A stretch of DNA of 64,000 nt from Streptomyces cyaneofuscatus (GTDB taxonomy: Bacteria > Actinomycetota > Actinomycetes > Streptomycetales > Streptomycetaceae), in NCBI RefSeq assembly GCF_000718135.1, contig NZ_JOEM01000013.1, forward strand, positions 1 to 64,000, written 5' to 3'. Shown here piece by piece: positions 50,992 to 61,112 of the stretch (the first letter of the stretch is position 1; the number at the start of each line of letters is the position of its first letter). The translations under genes were made by a program, and so were the position numbers. Below the pieces are notes generated by a model that was not told the origin of the DNA, did not search any database, and saw nothing but the letters and a program-made list of their open reading frames with translations.

Positions 50992-53376
50992 ATGCCCGCG
51001 ATTCCGCCCCGCCGCCTCTCCCTCCAGCAGATCGTCGAAGGGCAGCGGCGCGCCGCGTTCGTCGGGCGGGAGAGCGAACTCGATCTGTTCCGGCGGAACT
51101 TCGCCGTTCCGCCCGAAGACCCTCGCCACCGGTTCGTCTTTCATGTGCGGGGTAACGCCGGGGTCGGCAAGACCTCGCTCGTGCACGAATGGCAGCAGGT
51201 GGCAGGGGAGGTCGGGGCGCTCTCCGCGTCCGTCGATGAAGCGGCCGACTCCGTGCCGGAGCTTCTGTCTTCTGTGGCCGGGCAGTTCGCCGAGCAGGGG
51301 CATCCGCTGCGGGCGCTGGACCGGATGCTGGTCACGTACCGGCGTGCTCTCCACGACATGGCCGGGCGGCTCGCGGCCGACGGGGACGAGCCCTCGCCCG
51401 CCGCCCTCGCCGCCGCGCAGGCCGGGCTGATCGCGGCCGGGGCGATCCCGGTGGTCGGGGCGCTCGCCGGCGGCATCGATCCGGCGGTCGTGGCGCGGGG
51501 CGCCGGCGGGCTGCGGGCGGTGTTCGGCGGGCGGGCCCGGCAGCAGGAGGAGGCACGGCTGCTGGCGGAGCCGGTACGGGTCCTCACGCCGGTGTTCGTC
51601 GCCGAGCTCGGGCGGGTCGCGGACGCCGTGCCGTGGGTCGTGCTGTTCCTGGACACGTACGAGCGCACCGCGCCCCTGCTGGACCGGTGGCTGGCGGACC
51701 TGCTGCTGCGCGGCCGGTACGGAGAGCTGCCCGCCAACCTGGTCCTGACCCTGGCCGGGCAGCGGCGCCTGCATCCCGCGCACTGGGGCGATCGGGGCCG
51801 CCTGGTGGCCGACGTACCGCTGGGGCCGTTCACGGAGGCCGAGTCGCGTCAACTCCTCCACGGGCGCGGGGTGGTGGAGGAGCCGGTGGTACGGGAGGTG
51901 CTGCGGCTCTCCGGCGGGCTGCCGGTCCTGGTGTCGACGCTCGCCGCCAACCCGGGCGCGGCCGGCGAGGCGAACGCGACCGCCGTCGAGCGCTTCCTGG
52001 CCGGCGAGAGTGACCCGGCCCGCCGGGCGGCCGCGCTCGCCTGCGCGCTGCCACGGCGGTTCGACGAGGACCTGGTGGCCGTGGCCGTCGGCGCACCGGA
52101 GGGCGGGTCGTACGCCGTGCCGGGGCTCTACGACTGGCTGCACGAGCTGCCGTTCGTCGCCGAGCGGCACTCCGGCCACTCCCGCTACCACGCCGTCGTC
52201 CGGGCCCCGATGCTCCGCCTCCAGCGCACCGGATCGCCGCGCCGCTGGAAGGCGGCGCACGACCGGCTGGCCGAGGCCTTCGCCGCCCGCCGGGACGCGG
52301 CGGCCGAGGGGGTCGACCCGGAACGGCTCTGGGCCGAGCAGCCCTGGCGCCGGGCGGCCCTGGAAGTGCTCTACCACCAGCTGTGCGCCCGCCCCCGCAC
52401 CGCGCTGCCCGAGGCCCTGCGCGCCGGGATCGCGCTCTGCTCCCAGCGGCCGTCCCGCGCCCGCTACTGGGCACGGACCCTCGCGGAGGCGGGCGAGGAC
52501 ACCGACAACGCCGTACTGCGGGAGTGGGGCCGGGACCTGCTCGCCGCCATAACGGACCACGGCCCGCGTCCCACCGCCGCCCTCGGGCTGCTGCTGACCC
52601 GGGCCGAGCTGACCGATACGGACCGGGCGGCCGCGCTCGTGGTGCGGGCCTGGGACCGGTTCCGGGCCGGGGAGCTGGAGGCCGCCCTGTCCGACCACGG
52701 GCGGGCGATCGCCGTGGACCCGCGCAGCGAACGTGCCCACCAGGGGCGGGCGGTGATCCTGCGGTCGCTCGGGCGGTACGAGGAGGCGCTCGCCGACCTG
52801 GACCGGGCCGAGGAGATCGCGCCCGCCTGGGCCTGGGCGGTGCGCGAGCGCGGGGAGACGTACCGGCGGATGGGCCGCCTGGAGGAGGCCCTGACCGTGC
52901 TGGACCGGGCGCACGCCCTGGACCCGTCCGACGCGGTGCCGCTGGGCAGCCGGGGCCTGGTCCGCCATGGGCTGGGCCGGCACGAGGAGGCGCTCGACGA
53001 CTTCGACCGGGCGGTCGCGCTGTGGCCGGAGTACGCCTGGGCGCTGGTCCGGCGGGCCCGGGTCCGCACCGGCCTGGGCGACCGGGTGGGGGCCCTCGCC
53101 GATCTGGACCGGGCCGAGGAGCTTGCCCCCGGGCTCGCGGGGACGGAGGGGGAGCGGGGCGAGGTGTACCGGGCGACGGGGCGGTACGAGGAGGCCGTGG
53201 CCTGCTACGACCGGGCCATCGCGATGGACCCCGGCTACGCCTGGGCCCACGGCAGCAGGGCGCTGGCGCTGGAGGCCCTGGGGCGGATCGCGGAGGCGCG
53301 CGCGGACCTGGACCGGGCGCTGGAGCTGGACCCGGAGTACGGCTGGGCGCGGGCACAGCGGGAGCGGCTGGGGTGA
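50992..53376 (+). CDS. STAND-type ATPase with C-terminal TPR array
   Basis: 794 residues. An FVGRESELDLFRRNF lead-in, Walker A GNAGVGKTSLVHEW (about 54-68), Walker B VVLFLDTYERT (about 215-225) and an LSGGLPVLVSTLA sensor-2-like segment define a NACHT/NB-ARC-like NTPase. From about residue 560 there are seven 34-residue TPRs (RSERAHQGRAVILRSLGRYEEALADLDRAEEI type). Such proteins are signal-sensing switches; some are antiviral, others regulatory. No effector domain is attached. Confidence 0.82.
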   Translation: MPAIPPRRLSLQQIVEGQRRAAFVGRESELDLFRRNFAVPPEDPRHRFVFHVRGNAGVGKTSLVHEWQQVAGEVGALSASVDEAADSVPELLSSVAGQFAEQGHPLRALDRMLVTYRRALHDMAGRLAADGDEPSPAALAAAQAGLIAAGAIPVVGALAGGIDPAVVARGAGGLRAVFGGRARQQEEARLLAEPVRVLTPVFVAELGRVADAVPWVVLFLDTYERTAPLLDRWLADLLLRGRYGELPANLVLTLAGQRRLHPAHWGDRGRLVADVPLGPFTEAESRQLLHGRGVVEEPVVREVLRLSGGLPVLVSTLAANPGAAGEANATAVERFLAGESDPARRAAALACALPRRFDEDLVAVAVGAPEGGSYAVPGLYDWLHELPFVAERHSGHSRYHAVVRAPMLRLQRTGSPRRWKAAHDRLAEAFAARRDAAAEGVDPERLWAEQPWRRAALEVLYHQLCARPRTALPEALRAGIALCSQRPSRARYWARTLAEAGEDTDNAVLREWGRDLLAAITDHGPRPTAALGLLLTRAELTDTDRAAALVVRAWDRFRAGELEAALSDHGRAIAVDPRSERAHQGRAVILRSLGRYEEALADLDRAEEIAPAWAWAVRERGETYRRMGRLEEALTVLDRAHALDPSDAVPLGSRGLVRHGLGRHEEALDDFDRAVALWPEYAWALVRRARVRTGLGDRVGALADLDRAEELAPGLAGTEGERGEVYRATGRYEEAVACYDRAIAMDPGYAWAHGSRALALEALGRIAEARADLDRALELDPEYGWARAQRERLG

Positions 53377-53893
53377 CCGGAGCGTAGGGGGGAGCAGGGC
53401 TTGCGGGGCGCAGGGCGCGCGGGGCGTCGCGTGGGCGGTCGGCGCTGCTCGTACCTCACCGACATTCGGACGAATTGGTTGAACGGCCGTTGAAGGCATT
53501 CGGCCGAAAAATGCTTTGCCGGGGTGCGGGCGTCGGTCGGGGCGGTAGTGGCGGAGGCCTTTTACGGTCATTCCGGCGAGTTGTGGTGCGTGGAATTGTC
53601 CTGACGGCTTGTTCGGTGCGGTCGAACCGGGGAGATGGGTCGACTACTCGCCTATTCGCGTTGGTCCGATTCCCGGCCGTCACGGCCGAAGAGCAGGCCG
53701 AAAGCGTGCACCGTTCTCAGGAGTGCCCCGCACGCGCGACCGGGGGCGAATGGGGGAGTGGTGTCGCTGCTTCGGTGTGTTGTCCGTCGGCCGGCCGACG
53801 GACCGGTCGGTGAGCCGGCCGGTGGATCAGCGGGTGAGCCGGTCGACCGGCCGGCCGGTGCGGACCCGGGCCGTGCGCCGGCCGGTGCGGGCC
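53377..53893. other. Intergenic region before the pigment cluster
   Basis: The 582 bases between the STAND gene and the LuxR stop contain a lower-GC stretch at about 53455-53640, possibly promoter sequence, then a GC-rich part with many overlapping CCGGCCGGTG-like words that passes into the 27-bp tandem repeat. I see no gene or RNA with convincing support. Confidence 0.5.
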
Positions 53894-53983
53894 CGCGTCA
53901 TGGGTCAGCCGGTGTGGCCCCGCGGCATGGGTCAGCCGGTGTGGCCCCGCGTCATGGGTCAGCCGGTGTGGACCCGCGTCATG
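53894..53983. repeat. 27-bp tandem repeat, three full units plus a partial
   Basis: Units at 53894, 53921 and 53948 begin CGCGTCATGGGTCAGCCGGT (the second has CGCGGCATGG). A fourth partial unit from 53975 runs into the 3' end of the leftward LuxR gene and encodes its last residues, MTRVHTG. Confidence 0.85.
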
Positions 53984-55089
53984 TTCTTCTCCGCGAGCGG
54001 CGCGTAGTACTCGGTGAACAGCTTGCCGACCAGCTCGCCCCGGCTGGAGACGCCGACCTTCTCGAAGACCGCCTTGATGTGGTCGCGGACCGTGTGCGGC
54101 GACAGGTGCAGCTGTGCGGCGATCTCGCCGGTCGGCAGGCCGCGCGCGATGTACTGGGTGACCTCGGTCTCGCGGTCGGTGAGCTCGTACGCGTCCACGA
54201 TCAGCGGCACGATCTCGGAGGTCTTCGCCGGTTCGATCACCACCGCCGCCGCGCCGAGTCCGCCGTTCGCCTCGCGCAGGCAGGAGGCGTGGCAGACCAG
54301 CCAGCGGCCCGCACGGTTCCGTACGCGGGCGCGCGCCTGGCCGCGGTCCCGCTCCTGCGCGACGGCGCGCGCCTTCATCGCCGTCGCCTGGACCCAGGCC
54401 GGTACGCGGATGCCCTGCGGCGACGGCACGGCGGGGCCTTCGGGGAGGGTATCGAGGTAGGCCAGGGCGTCGTCGTTGACCGACATCAGCGCACCGCTCG
54501 CGTCGAACAGGAGGAGCCCGGGGCCGTACGGAGCGTCCGGCAGCGGTTGAGGCGACGGCTCGGCGAACGAGCGCAGCTGCTTGGCGAGCGGGGTGAGGAC
54601 GGAGGCGATCAGCTGCGTCTCGGCGTCGTCGAAGGCCGGGCGGCCCTCCGCCCGGAACAGGCTGATGTGGCCCTGGGGGTGGCCTCCGACGCGCAGGACC
54701 GCGCGCAGCTCGTCCTGGAGTCCGCGCGGCCGCATGAAGGTCTGGTACAGCGTGCTGCGCGCGGGCAGGTCGTTGGTGGTCTGGCGGAGTCCGGCGACCG
54801 GCACCGAGGCCTGCGCCAGATCGCGGAAGAGATTGACGTTCTCGGTGAACAGCTCGGATTCCCAGTAGACGGCGCAGCCGCCCTCGTCCAGATTCTCCGC
54901 ACGGATCGGCGCGGTCATCATGCCGGTCACGGGGTCGGTCACGCGCCATACCGCCGCGTCGTACGGCATGAGCCGCCGCAGCTGCGTCGAGGCCTCGGCG
55001 AACATGCTGAGGGCGTCGGTGGCCTTCGCGGACCGGGAGAGCAGTTCCGCCCGGCCGACCGAGATGCGCGAGATCATCGAACTCGTCAT
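53959..55089 (-). CDS. LuxR-family regulator with sensory N-terminus
   Basis: 376 residues. The N-terminal ~170 residues (YDAAVWRVTDPVTGMMTAP... ESELFTENVNLFRDLAQASVPV) are GAF-like, then a PAS-like stretch (GPGLLLFDASGALMSVNDDALAYLD), and a LuxR HTH at the end (YELTDRETEVTQYIARGLPTGEIAAQLHLSPHTVRDHIKAVFEKVG). It is divergent from the NAD-binding gene and stands at the edge of the cluster, so it may be a pathway regulator. The ligand is unknown. Confidence 0.85.
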   Translation of the reverse strand: MTSSMISRISVGRAELLSRSAKATDALSMFAEASTQLRRLMPYDAAVWRVTDPVTGMMTAPIRAENLDEGGCAVYWESELFTENVNLFRDLAQASVPVAGLRQTTNDLPARSTLYQTFMRPRGLQDELRAVLRVGGHPQGHISLFRAEGRPAFDDAETQLIASVLTPLAKQLRSFAEPSPQPLPDAPYGPGLLLFDASGALMSVNDDALAYLDTLPEGPAVPSPQGIRVPAWVQATAMKARAVAQERDRGQARARVRNRAGRWLVCHASCLREANGGLGAAAVVIEPAKTSEIVPLIVDAYELTDRETEVTQYIARGLPTGEIAAQLHLSPHTVRDHIKAVFEKVGVSSRGELVGKLFTEYYAPLAEKNMTRVHTG

Positions 55090-55230
55090 CCCTTGAATGT
55101 GCCAGTTCCTACGGTTCCGTCCAACCCCTCACCTGAGGGAGGCGGTCCTTTCACGCCGTTTCTCCGCCGCACCCCGCCCCCCTTGATTGCGGGATGGGAA
55201 CCGCGCCCGTATCCCGCAAGTGTGCTGTTC

Positions 55231-55854
55231 ATGCGGATTGGGATTATCGGAGCGGGAATGTTGGGGCGCGCGGTCGCCAGACGGGCCGCGCTGGCCGGTG
55301 CGGCGGTCCTGCTGGCGGACCGGAGCATCGGCCAGGCCCGGGTGGCGGCGGCCGAGGCGACGACCGCGGAGTCGGCCGGCACGGTGGTGGCCACGACGCT
55401 GGCCGCGGCGCTCCGGCCGGAGATCGTGATCTTCGCGATCCGGTGGCCCCAGGCTCTGGAGCTGACCCGGCTGCACGCCGGTCTGCTGACCGGCAAGGCC
55501 GTGGTGGACCTGAGCGTTCCGTCGCGGACCGATCCGGAGTCGAGCGCGGTCCGCCAGCTCGTCTGCCTCGCCCCGCAGGTGCGCTGGGTCAAGGCTCTGA
55601 CCACCGCCGACGCCGGCGCGCTGCACAGCGGGTACAGCGAGGGCCTTCCGGTGGACGTGTTCGTCGCCGCCGACGACGAGGGCGCCAAGGTGGCCGTCGT
55701 GGAGCTGTTCGACCGGTCCGGTCTGCGGGCCTTCGACGCCGGAGGCCTGGACAACGCCTGGGTGCTGGAAGGCATGGGGCGGCTGGGGCAGGAGGTGGGA
55801 GAGCGGCTTCAGCTCAGCGAGAGCTGGAGCTTCAAGTTCATGCCCAGTTGGTGA
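55231..55854 (+). CDS. NAD(P)-binding F420-reductase-like protein
   Basis: 207 residues. A Rossmann start MRIGIIGAGMLGRAVARRAALAG and a VIFAIRWPQALELTRLHAGLLTGKAVVDLS segment resemble NADP:F420 oxidoreductase / dinucleotide-binding proteins. The C-terminus (GGLDNAWVLEGMGRLGQEVGERL) completes a short form of the family. It may supply reducing power or act on a cluster intermediate. It precedes the SARP gene by 42 bases and is likely in the same transcript. Confidence 0.75.
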   Translation: MRIGIIGAGMLGRAVARRAALAGAAVLLADRSIGQARVAAAEATTAESAGTVVATTLAAALRPEIVIFAIRWPQALELTRLHAGLLTGKAVVDLSVPSRTDPESSAVRQLVCLAPQVRWVKALTTADAGALHSGYSEGLPVDVFVAADDEGAKVAVVELFDRSGLRAFDAGGLDNAWVLEGMGRLGQEVGERLQLSESWSFKFMPSW

Positions 55855-55896
55855 TCTCCCGGACACTGCGGTTGAGTTTCAGGAAGGCGTTCACAC

Positions 55897-56839
<943 letters not shown>

Positions 56840-56967
56840 ACGATCCCGTACGCCGAGCCTCCCCATACCCCCTAAGCAGGGGATGGGAGAGGGCCTGGCG
56901 GACGAGAACACTGCTCCTCATCGCCGCCGCGCCTGGTGAGACCGCCGCGTGGCCCGGGAGGAAGGAC

Positions 56968-58347
56968 GTGATCGTGGCAGGACGACCTGGACACGCGGAC
57001 ATCGCCGAGAGCGCCATGGACGGGCTCGTCGCGCGGCTCAAGGGTGAGGTCTTCACCCCGGAGGACGCGGGGTACGCGAGGGAGCTGCCGGGCTTCAACC
57101 GGATCGGGCAGCACCGGCCGGATGTGATCGTCGCGGCGCAGTCGGCCGAGGACGTGTCCGCCGCGGTCTCCTTCGCCGCCCGCCAGGGGCTCCCCATCGC
57201 CGTTCAGGCGACCGGCCACGGCATCGCCGCTCCGGCGGACGGCGGCGTCCTCGTCTCCACGCGCCGGATGAACGCGGTCGCCGTCGACCCGATGACGCGT
57301 ACGGCGCACGTCGAGGCCGGAGCGCAGTGGCACCAGGTGATCGCCGCGGCGGCGCCGCACGGCCTCGCCCCGCTCAACGGCTCGTCGCCGCTGGTCGGCG
57401 TCGTCGGCTACACGCTCGGCGGCGGCCTCGGGCCCCTCGGCCGGCAGTACGGCTTCGCGGCGGACCATGTGACCTGCATCGAGCTGGTCACCGCCGACGG
57501 CGGCGTCCGGCAGGTCACGCGCGACCGGCACCCGGACCTGTTCTGGGCGCTGCGCGGCGGCAAGGGCAACTTCGGCATCGTCACCGGTCTCTGGTTCGGC
57601 CTGATGCCGGTGCGCCGGCTCTACGGCGGCGGCCTCTACTTCCCGGGCGAGCAGGCGGCGCAGGTGCTCCACACCTGGCGGCAGTGGTCCGCGACCGTGC
57701 CGGAGGAGATGACCTCCTCCGTCTCGCTGCTGCGGCTGCCGGACGTGCCGGACGTGCCGGAGTTCCTGCGCGGAACGTTCGCCGCGCATGTACGGATCTC
57801 CTTCACCGGCCGCGCCGAGGAGGGCGAGCGGCTCGTCCGCCCGCTGCGCGAGTGCGGTACGCCGCTGGCGGACTCCGTCGCCGAGATGCCGTACACCGAG
57901 GTGGGCGAGATCCACCAGGACCCGGCGCACCCGCTCCCGTACCACGAACGCAACATCGTGCTGCGGGAGTTGGGCTCGCAGGCCATGGAGGCGCTGCTGC
58001 GGGTGGCCGGGGCCGGTTCGTCCTGCGGTGACCTGATGGTCGAGGTGCGCCAGCTCGGCGGCGCGCTCGCCCGGCCCGCCGAGGTGCCGAACGCGGTCGG
58101 CGTCCGCGAAGGCGCGTACACGCTCTCCACGCTCTCGGCGCCCGGTTCGCCGGACGTGGTCCTCGGGGCGATGCAGGAGTGGGGCACGGGCCGCCGCTAT
58201 CTGAACTTCCTGGCCGGTGCGGACACGGCCGGATCGGCGGCGGAGTGCTTCGCCCCGGAGACCTTGAGCCGGCTGGCGCGGGTGAAGGCCGAGGTCGATC
58301 CGGACAACCTCTTCCGGCTCAACCACAACATCGCGCCGCTTCCGTAA
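56968..58347 (+). CDS. Secondary-metabolite flavin oxidase (berberine-bridge type)
   Basis: 459 residues. A PCMH FAD domain with the covalent-histidine site QATGHGIAAPADGG, LVGVVGYTLGGGLGPLGRQYG and FWALRGGKGNFGIVTGL, then a C-terminal BBE segment (VDPDNLFRLNHNIAP). The second covalent cysteine of bicovalent members is absent (GYT instead of a Cys motif), so FAD is probably attached by the histidine only. It may oxidise a pathway intermediate or tailor the final pigment. GGGAGGAAGGAC precedes GTG 56968. Confidence 0.83.
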   Translation: MIVAGRPGHADIAESAMDGLVARLKGEVFTPEDAGYARELPGFNRIGQHRPDVIVAAQSAEDVSAAVSFAARQGLPIAVQATGHGIAAPADGGVLVSTRRMNAVAVDPMTRTAHVEAGAQWHQVIAAAAPHGLAPLNGSSPLVGVVGYTLGGGLGPLGRQYGFAADHVTCIELVTADGGVRQVTRDRHPDLFWALRGGKGNFGIVTGLWFGLMPVRRLYGGGLYFPGEQAAQVLHTWRQWSATVPEEMTSSVSLLRLPDVPDVPEFLRGTFAAHVRISFTGRAEEGERLVRPLRECGTPLADSVAEMPYTEVGEIHQDPAHPLPYHERNIVLRELGSQAMEALLRVAGAGSSCGDLMVEVRQLGGALARPAEVPNAVGVREGAYTLSTLSAPGSPDVVLGAMQEWGTGRRYLNFLAGADTAGSAAECFAPETLSRLARVKAEVDPDNLFRLNHNIAPLP

Positions 58348-58428
58348 GGCGCCGCCGCCCGGCCGCCGCTCGTCCGGATCCCGAGCCGCTCGTTCTTGGC
58401 AGGTTCTCGTCACTATTTGGAGTGCATC

Positions 58429-59781
58429 ATGACCACGCACGAGGCCGCGTCCACCGCGGCCGTCAGCACCGCTTCCTCCCCCGGAGCCCGCTCGGACGGG
58501 CTGCGCTACGGCGCCCTGTTCGGCCCGGTCGTCTTCGGCGTCACCGCCGCCGGGGTCGCCCTGCCGGACGTGGCGTCCTCCCTCGACGCCTCGGCCACCG
58601 CCACGGCCTGGGTCCTGACCGCGCACGCGCTGGCGCTCGGCGTCGGCACGGCGCTGTTCGGCCGCCTCGCCGACACCCGGGGCGTGCGCGCCGCGCTGCT
58701 CCTCGGCTCGCTGGCGCTCGCCGTCGGCGCGGTGATCTGCCTCGTCGCGCCGAACCTCGGCGTCCTGGTGGCGGGCCGCTTCGTGCAGGCCGCCGGTTCC
58801 GGCGCCATGGCCGCCTGCGCGATGGCGCTCACCGCCTCCGTACCGCCGGAGAGGCGGGCGCAGGTCTTCGCCGGATTCGGGGCGACGATGGCGATCTTCT
58901 CGGCCAGCGCCACCCTGGCCGGCGGCGTCTTCACCGAGTGGGTGACCTGGCGCATCGCCCTGGTCCTGCCGGCGCTCTCCCTGCTCGTCGTGCCGCTGTG
59001 CCTGGCCGGAGCACCGGCGCGGAAAAACTCCGGCAGGTCCATGGACCTGCCGGGAGCGGCCCTGCTGACGCTCACCGCCATGTCGTTCCTCGTGCTGATC
59101 CAGTCCTCCGCGCTCGCGCTGTCCACCCCGCTGGTGACCGCGACCGCCGTCGTGCTGCTCCTGTCGGGCGCCGGACTGATCTGGCGTACGCGCAGCAGCG
59201 AGACCTCCTTCGTGCCGCGCGCGCTCGTCACCGACGGCGTCTTCCTGAAGGCCGCCGTCATCGGCATCGGCGTGTACGGCGGTCTGTTCGCCGCGATGTA
59301 CGCCGTACCGCAGCTCCTCGTCCGCGACCACGGCTGGAGCGTCCTCGCCGTCGGCGTCTGGCTGCTGCCCGGAGCGGTCGTCGGCGCGGTCCTCTCCCGG
59401 CTGGCCGGCCGGCTCACCGCGGGCGACCGTGGCAACCTGCTGCTCGGCGCGGTCTCCCTCGCCTTCGCGGCGGCGCTCGCCGGTGCGCTGTCCGGCTCCG
59501 GCGTCGTGCTGCTGATCCTCGGTGCCTCGCTCGGCTTCTCCGCCTTCTCCGTCACCCAGGTCTTCACCACCGCCCTGATGTCCGGACACATCGAACCGGC
59601 CCGGCGCGGCGGTGCGATGGGGCTGCTCAACCTCACCTTCTTCGTGGGTGGCGGTGTCGGCAGCGCCACCGCAGGGGCGCTGGCGAAGTCGATGTCGCTC
59701 TCCACGGCGCTCGGCGTCGTCGCGCTCTTCCCGCTGATCGCGGCCCTGGTCGCCTTCACGCTGTCCCGGCGCACGCCCTAG
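58429..59781 (+). CDS. MFS drug/metabolite exporter
   Basis: 450 residues with about twelve to fourteen membrane segments. The MFS loop motif follows helix 2 (GTALFGRLADTRGVRAALL) and helix 5 carries the antiporter motif (GATMAIFSASATLAGGVFTEWVTWR). The likely role is proton-driven export of the cluster product and self-protection. It follows the flavin oxidase gene by 81 bases and is closed by a strong terminator, separating it from the reductase/oxidase operon. Confidence 0.83.
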   Translation: MTTHEAASTAAVSTASSPGARSDGLRYGALFGPVVFGVTAAGVALPDVASSLDASATATAWVLTAHALALGVGTALFGRLADTRGVRAALLLGSLALAVGAVICLVAPNLGVLVAGRFVQAAGSGAMAACAMALTASVPPERRAQVFAGFGATMAIFSASATLAGGVFTEWVTWRIALVLPALSLLVVPLCLAGAPARKNSGRSMDLPGAALLTLTAMSFLVLIQSSALALSTPLVTATAVVLLLSGAGLIWRTRSSETSFVPRALVTDGVFLKAAVIGIGVYGGLFAAMYAVPQLLVRDHGWSVLAVGVWLLPGAVVGAVLSRLAGRLTAGDRGNLLLGAVSLAFAAALAGALSGSGVVLLILGASLGFSAFSVTQVFTTALMSGHIEPARRGGAMGLLNLTFFVGGGVGSATAGALAKSMSLSTALGVVALFPLIAALVAFTLSRRTP

Positions 59782-59795
59782 ACGCCGTCCGTCGT

Positions 59796-59865
59796 GAAGC
59801 CCGCGCCGTGAAGCCCGCGCCGCGAAGCCCGCGCCGCGAAGCCCGCGCCGCGAAGCCCGCGCCGC
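59796..59865. repeat. 14-bp tandem repeat, five units
   Basis: Units of GAAGCCCGCGCCGC (the first ends in T) run head to tail, with a degenerate sixth copy after 59865. They lie between the MFS stop and the terminator. Confidence 0.88.
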
Positions 59866-59911
59866 AAAGCCCGCTCCGACCGCCGCGCGCCCGTACAGAA
59901 CCGCCGTACAA

Positions 59912-59951
59912 CCGCCCGCACAGCACCGCCGAGACGGTGCTGTGCGGGCGG
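59912..59951. terminator. Strong terminator after the MFS gene
   Basis: A perfect 17-bp stem, CCGCCCGCACAGCACCG (59912-59928) with its complement 59935-59951, and a 6-nt loop. It separates the regulator/export transcript from the reductase-oxidase operon at 60054. Confidence 0.88.
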
Positions 59952-60053
59952 CCGCGTTCCACGACACGCAGGTGATACGTCACCGATAGGCCTCGCCAGC
60001 ACGATGGACCCCGTACCGCCCTTGCCCCGTGATCAGGAGAGCGGAAGACCGTC

Positions 60054-61112
60054 ATGAGCCACATCATTGATCCTGAATTCGACAGTCACATAAGTAAGTT
60101 GATGGCATGGCACTTCGGTGCCGAGACCGGCTCGCCGTTCTGGCTCGGAAAGCTGGACGGACTCGGGTTCGATCCGGTCGCCGAGGTGCAGGGCCTGGCC
60201 GACCTGACGCGCTTCCCGGACGTCAGCGCCGAACTCCGCTCCGTACCGGCGCAGGACCTGATCCCGCGCGGCCTCGCCGACCGCCCGTTCCGCGTCTACG
60301 ACTCCGGCGGCACCACCGGCTCGCCCAAGCGCATCGTGGACAGCGCCTACCGGTCGCAGGTGACCGAGTGGGCGCGGGAACGCCTCATCGCGAACGGCGT
60401 TCCTGCGGACGGAAATTGGCTGCACCTGGGACCGAGCGGCCCGCACGTCATCGGCTTCGACACGGGTCGTTACGCCGCGCTCGGCGGCGGCATCTTCTAC
60501 ACCGTCGACCTCGATCCGCGCTGGGTGAAGAAGCTCCTGTCGGACGGCCGGGGCGAGGAGGCCGACTCCTACATCCAGCACCTTCTGGACCAGGCGGAGA
60601 CGGTCCTGGAGAGCCAGGACGTCGCGGTGCTCAACACCACGCCACCGCTCCTGGAGGCGATCTGCGCCCGGCCGCGCCTGTACGAGCTGGTGCGCACCAA
60701 GGTCCGCGCGATCATCTGGGCCGGAACCTCCATCAGCCGGGAGAGCCTCAAGCAGCTCGACGAGGTCTTCTTCCCGGCGGCGCACGTGGTCGGCGTCTAC
60801 GGCAACAGCCTGATGGGCGTGGCGCCGCAGCGGCCCGCCCGGCCCGGCGACGCCTACCCGAGCGTCTTCGAGCCGTTCCCGGAGACCACGCGCCTCCACC
60901 TCGTCGACGAGGCCGGTGAGCCGGTGGCGTACGGCGAACGCGGCCGGGTCCTGCTCCACCTGGTCTCGGAGGAGATGTTCCTGCCGAACGTCCTGGAGCG
61001 GGACACCGCCATCCGGATCGAGCCGCGGGACGGGTCCACCGTGGACGGCCTCGCCGATGTGCAGACGTACCGCACCCTCGACGACGTGGCCATCATCGAA
61101 GGGGTCTACTGA
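60054..61112 (+). CDS. griC: Aryl-carboxylate-activating subunit (GriC-like)
   Basis: 352 residues of the adenylate-forming LuxE/F390-synthetase type. The nucleotide motif is DSGGTTGSPKRIVDSA (about 83-98), with AIIWAGTSISRESLKQLDE, VVGVYGNSLMGVAP and a C-terminal FLPNVLERDTAIRIEPRDG. I recall that GriC together with the dehydrogenase GriD reduces 3-amino-4-hydroxybenzoate to the aldehyde for grixazone; this pair has the same composition and order. The stop overlaps the next start (TGATG). The name is from memory. Confidence 0.72.
   Translation: MSHIIDPEFDSHISKLMAWHFGAETGSPFWLGKLDGLGFDPVAEVQGLADLTRFPDVSAELRSVPAQDLIPRGLADRPFRVYDSGGTTGSPKRIVDSAYRSQVTEWARERLIANGVPADGNWLHLGPSGPHVIGFDTGRYAALGGGIFYTVDLDPRWVKKLLSDGRGEEADSYIQHLLDQAETVLESQDVAVLNTTPPLLEAICARPRLYELVRTKVRAIIWAGTSISRESLKQLDEVFFPAAHVVGVYGNSLMGVAPQRPARPGDAYPSVFEPFPETTRLHLVDEAGEPVAYGERGRVLLHLVSEEMFLPNVLERDTAIRIEPRDGSTVDGLADVQTYRTLDDVAIIEGVY

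Noticed and set aside
59971..59984. GGTGATACGTCACC as an operator for the reductase/oxidase operon
   Set aside because: Only 5-bp arms; SARP proteins bind direct repeats, and no second copy is seen in the window.
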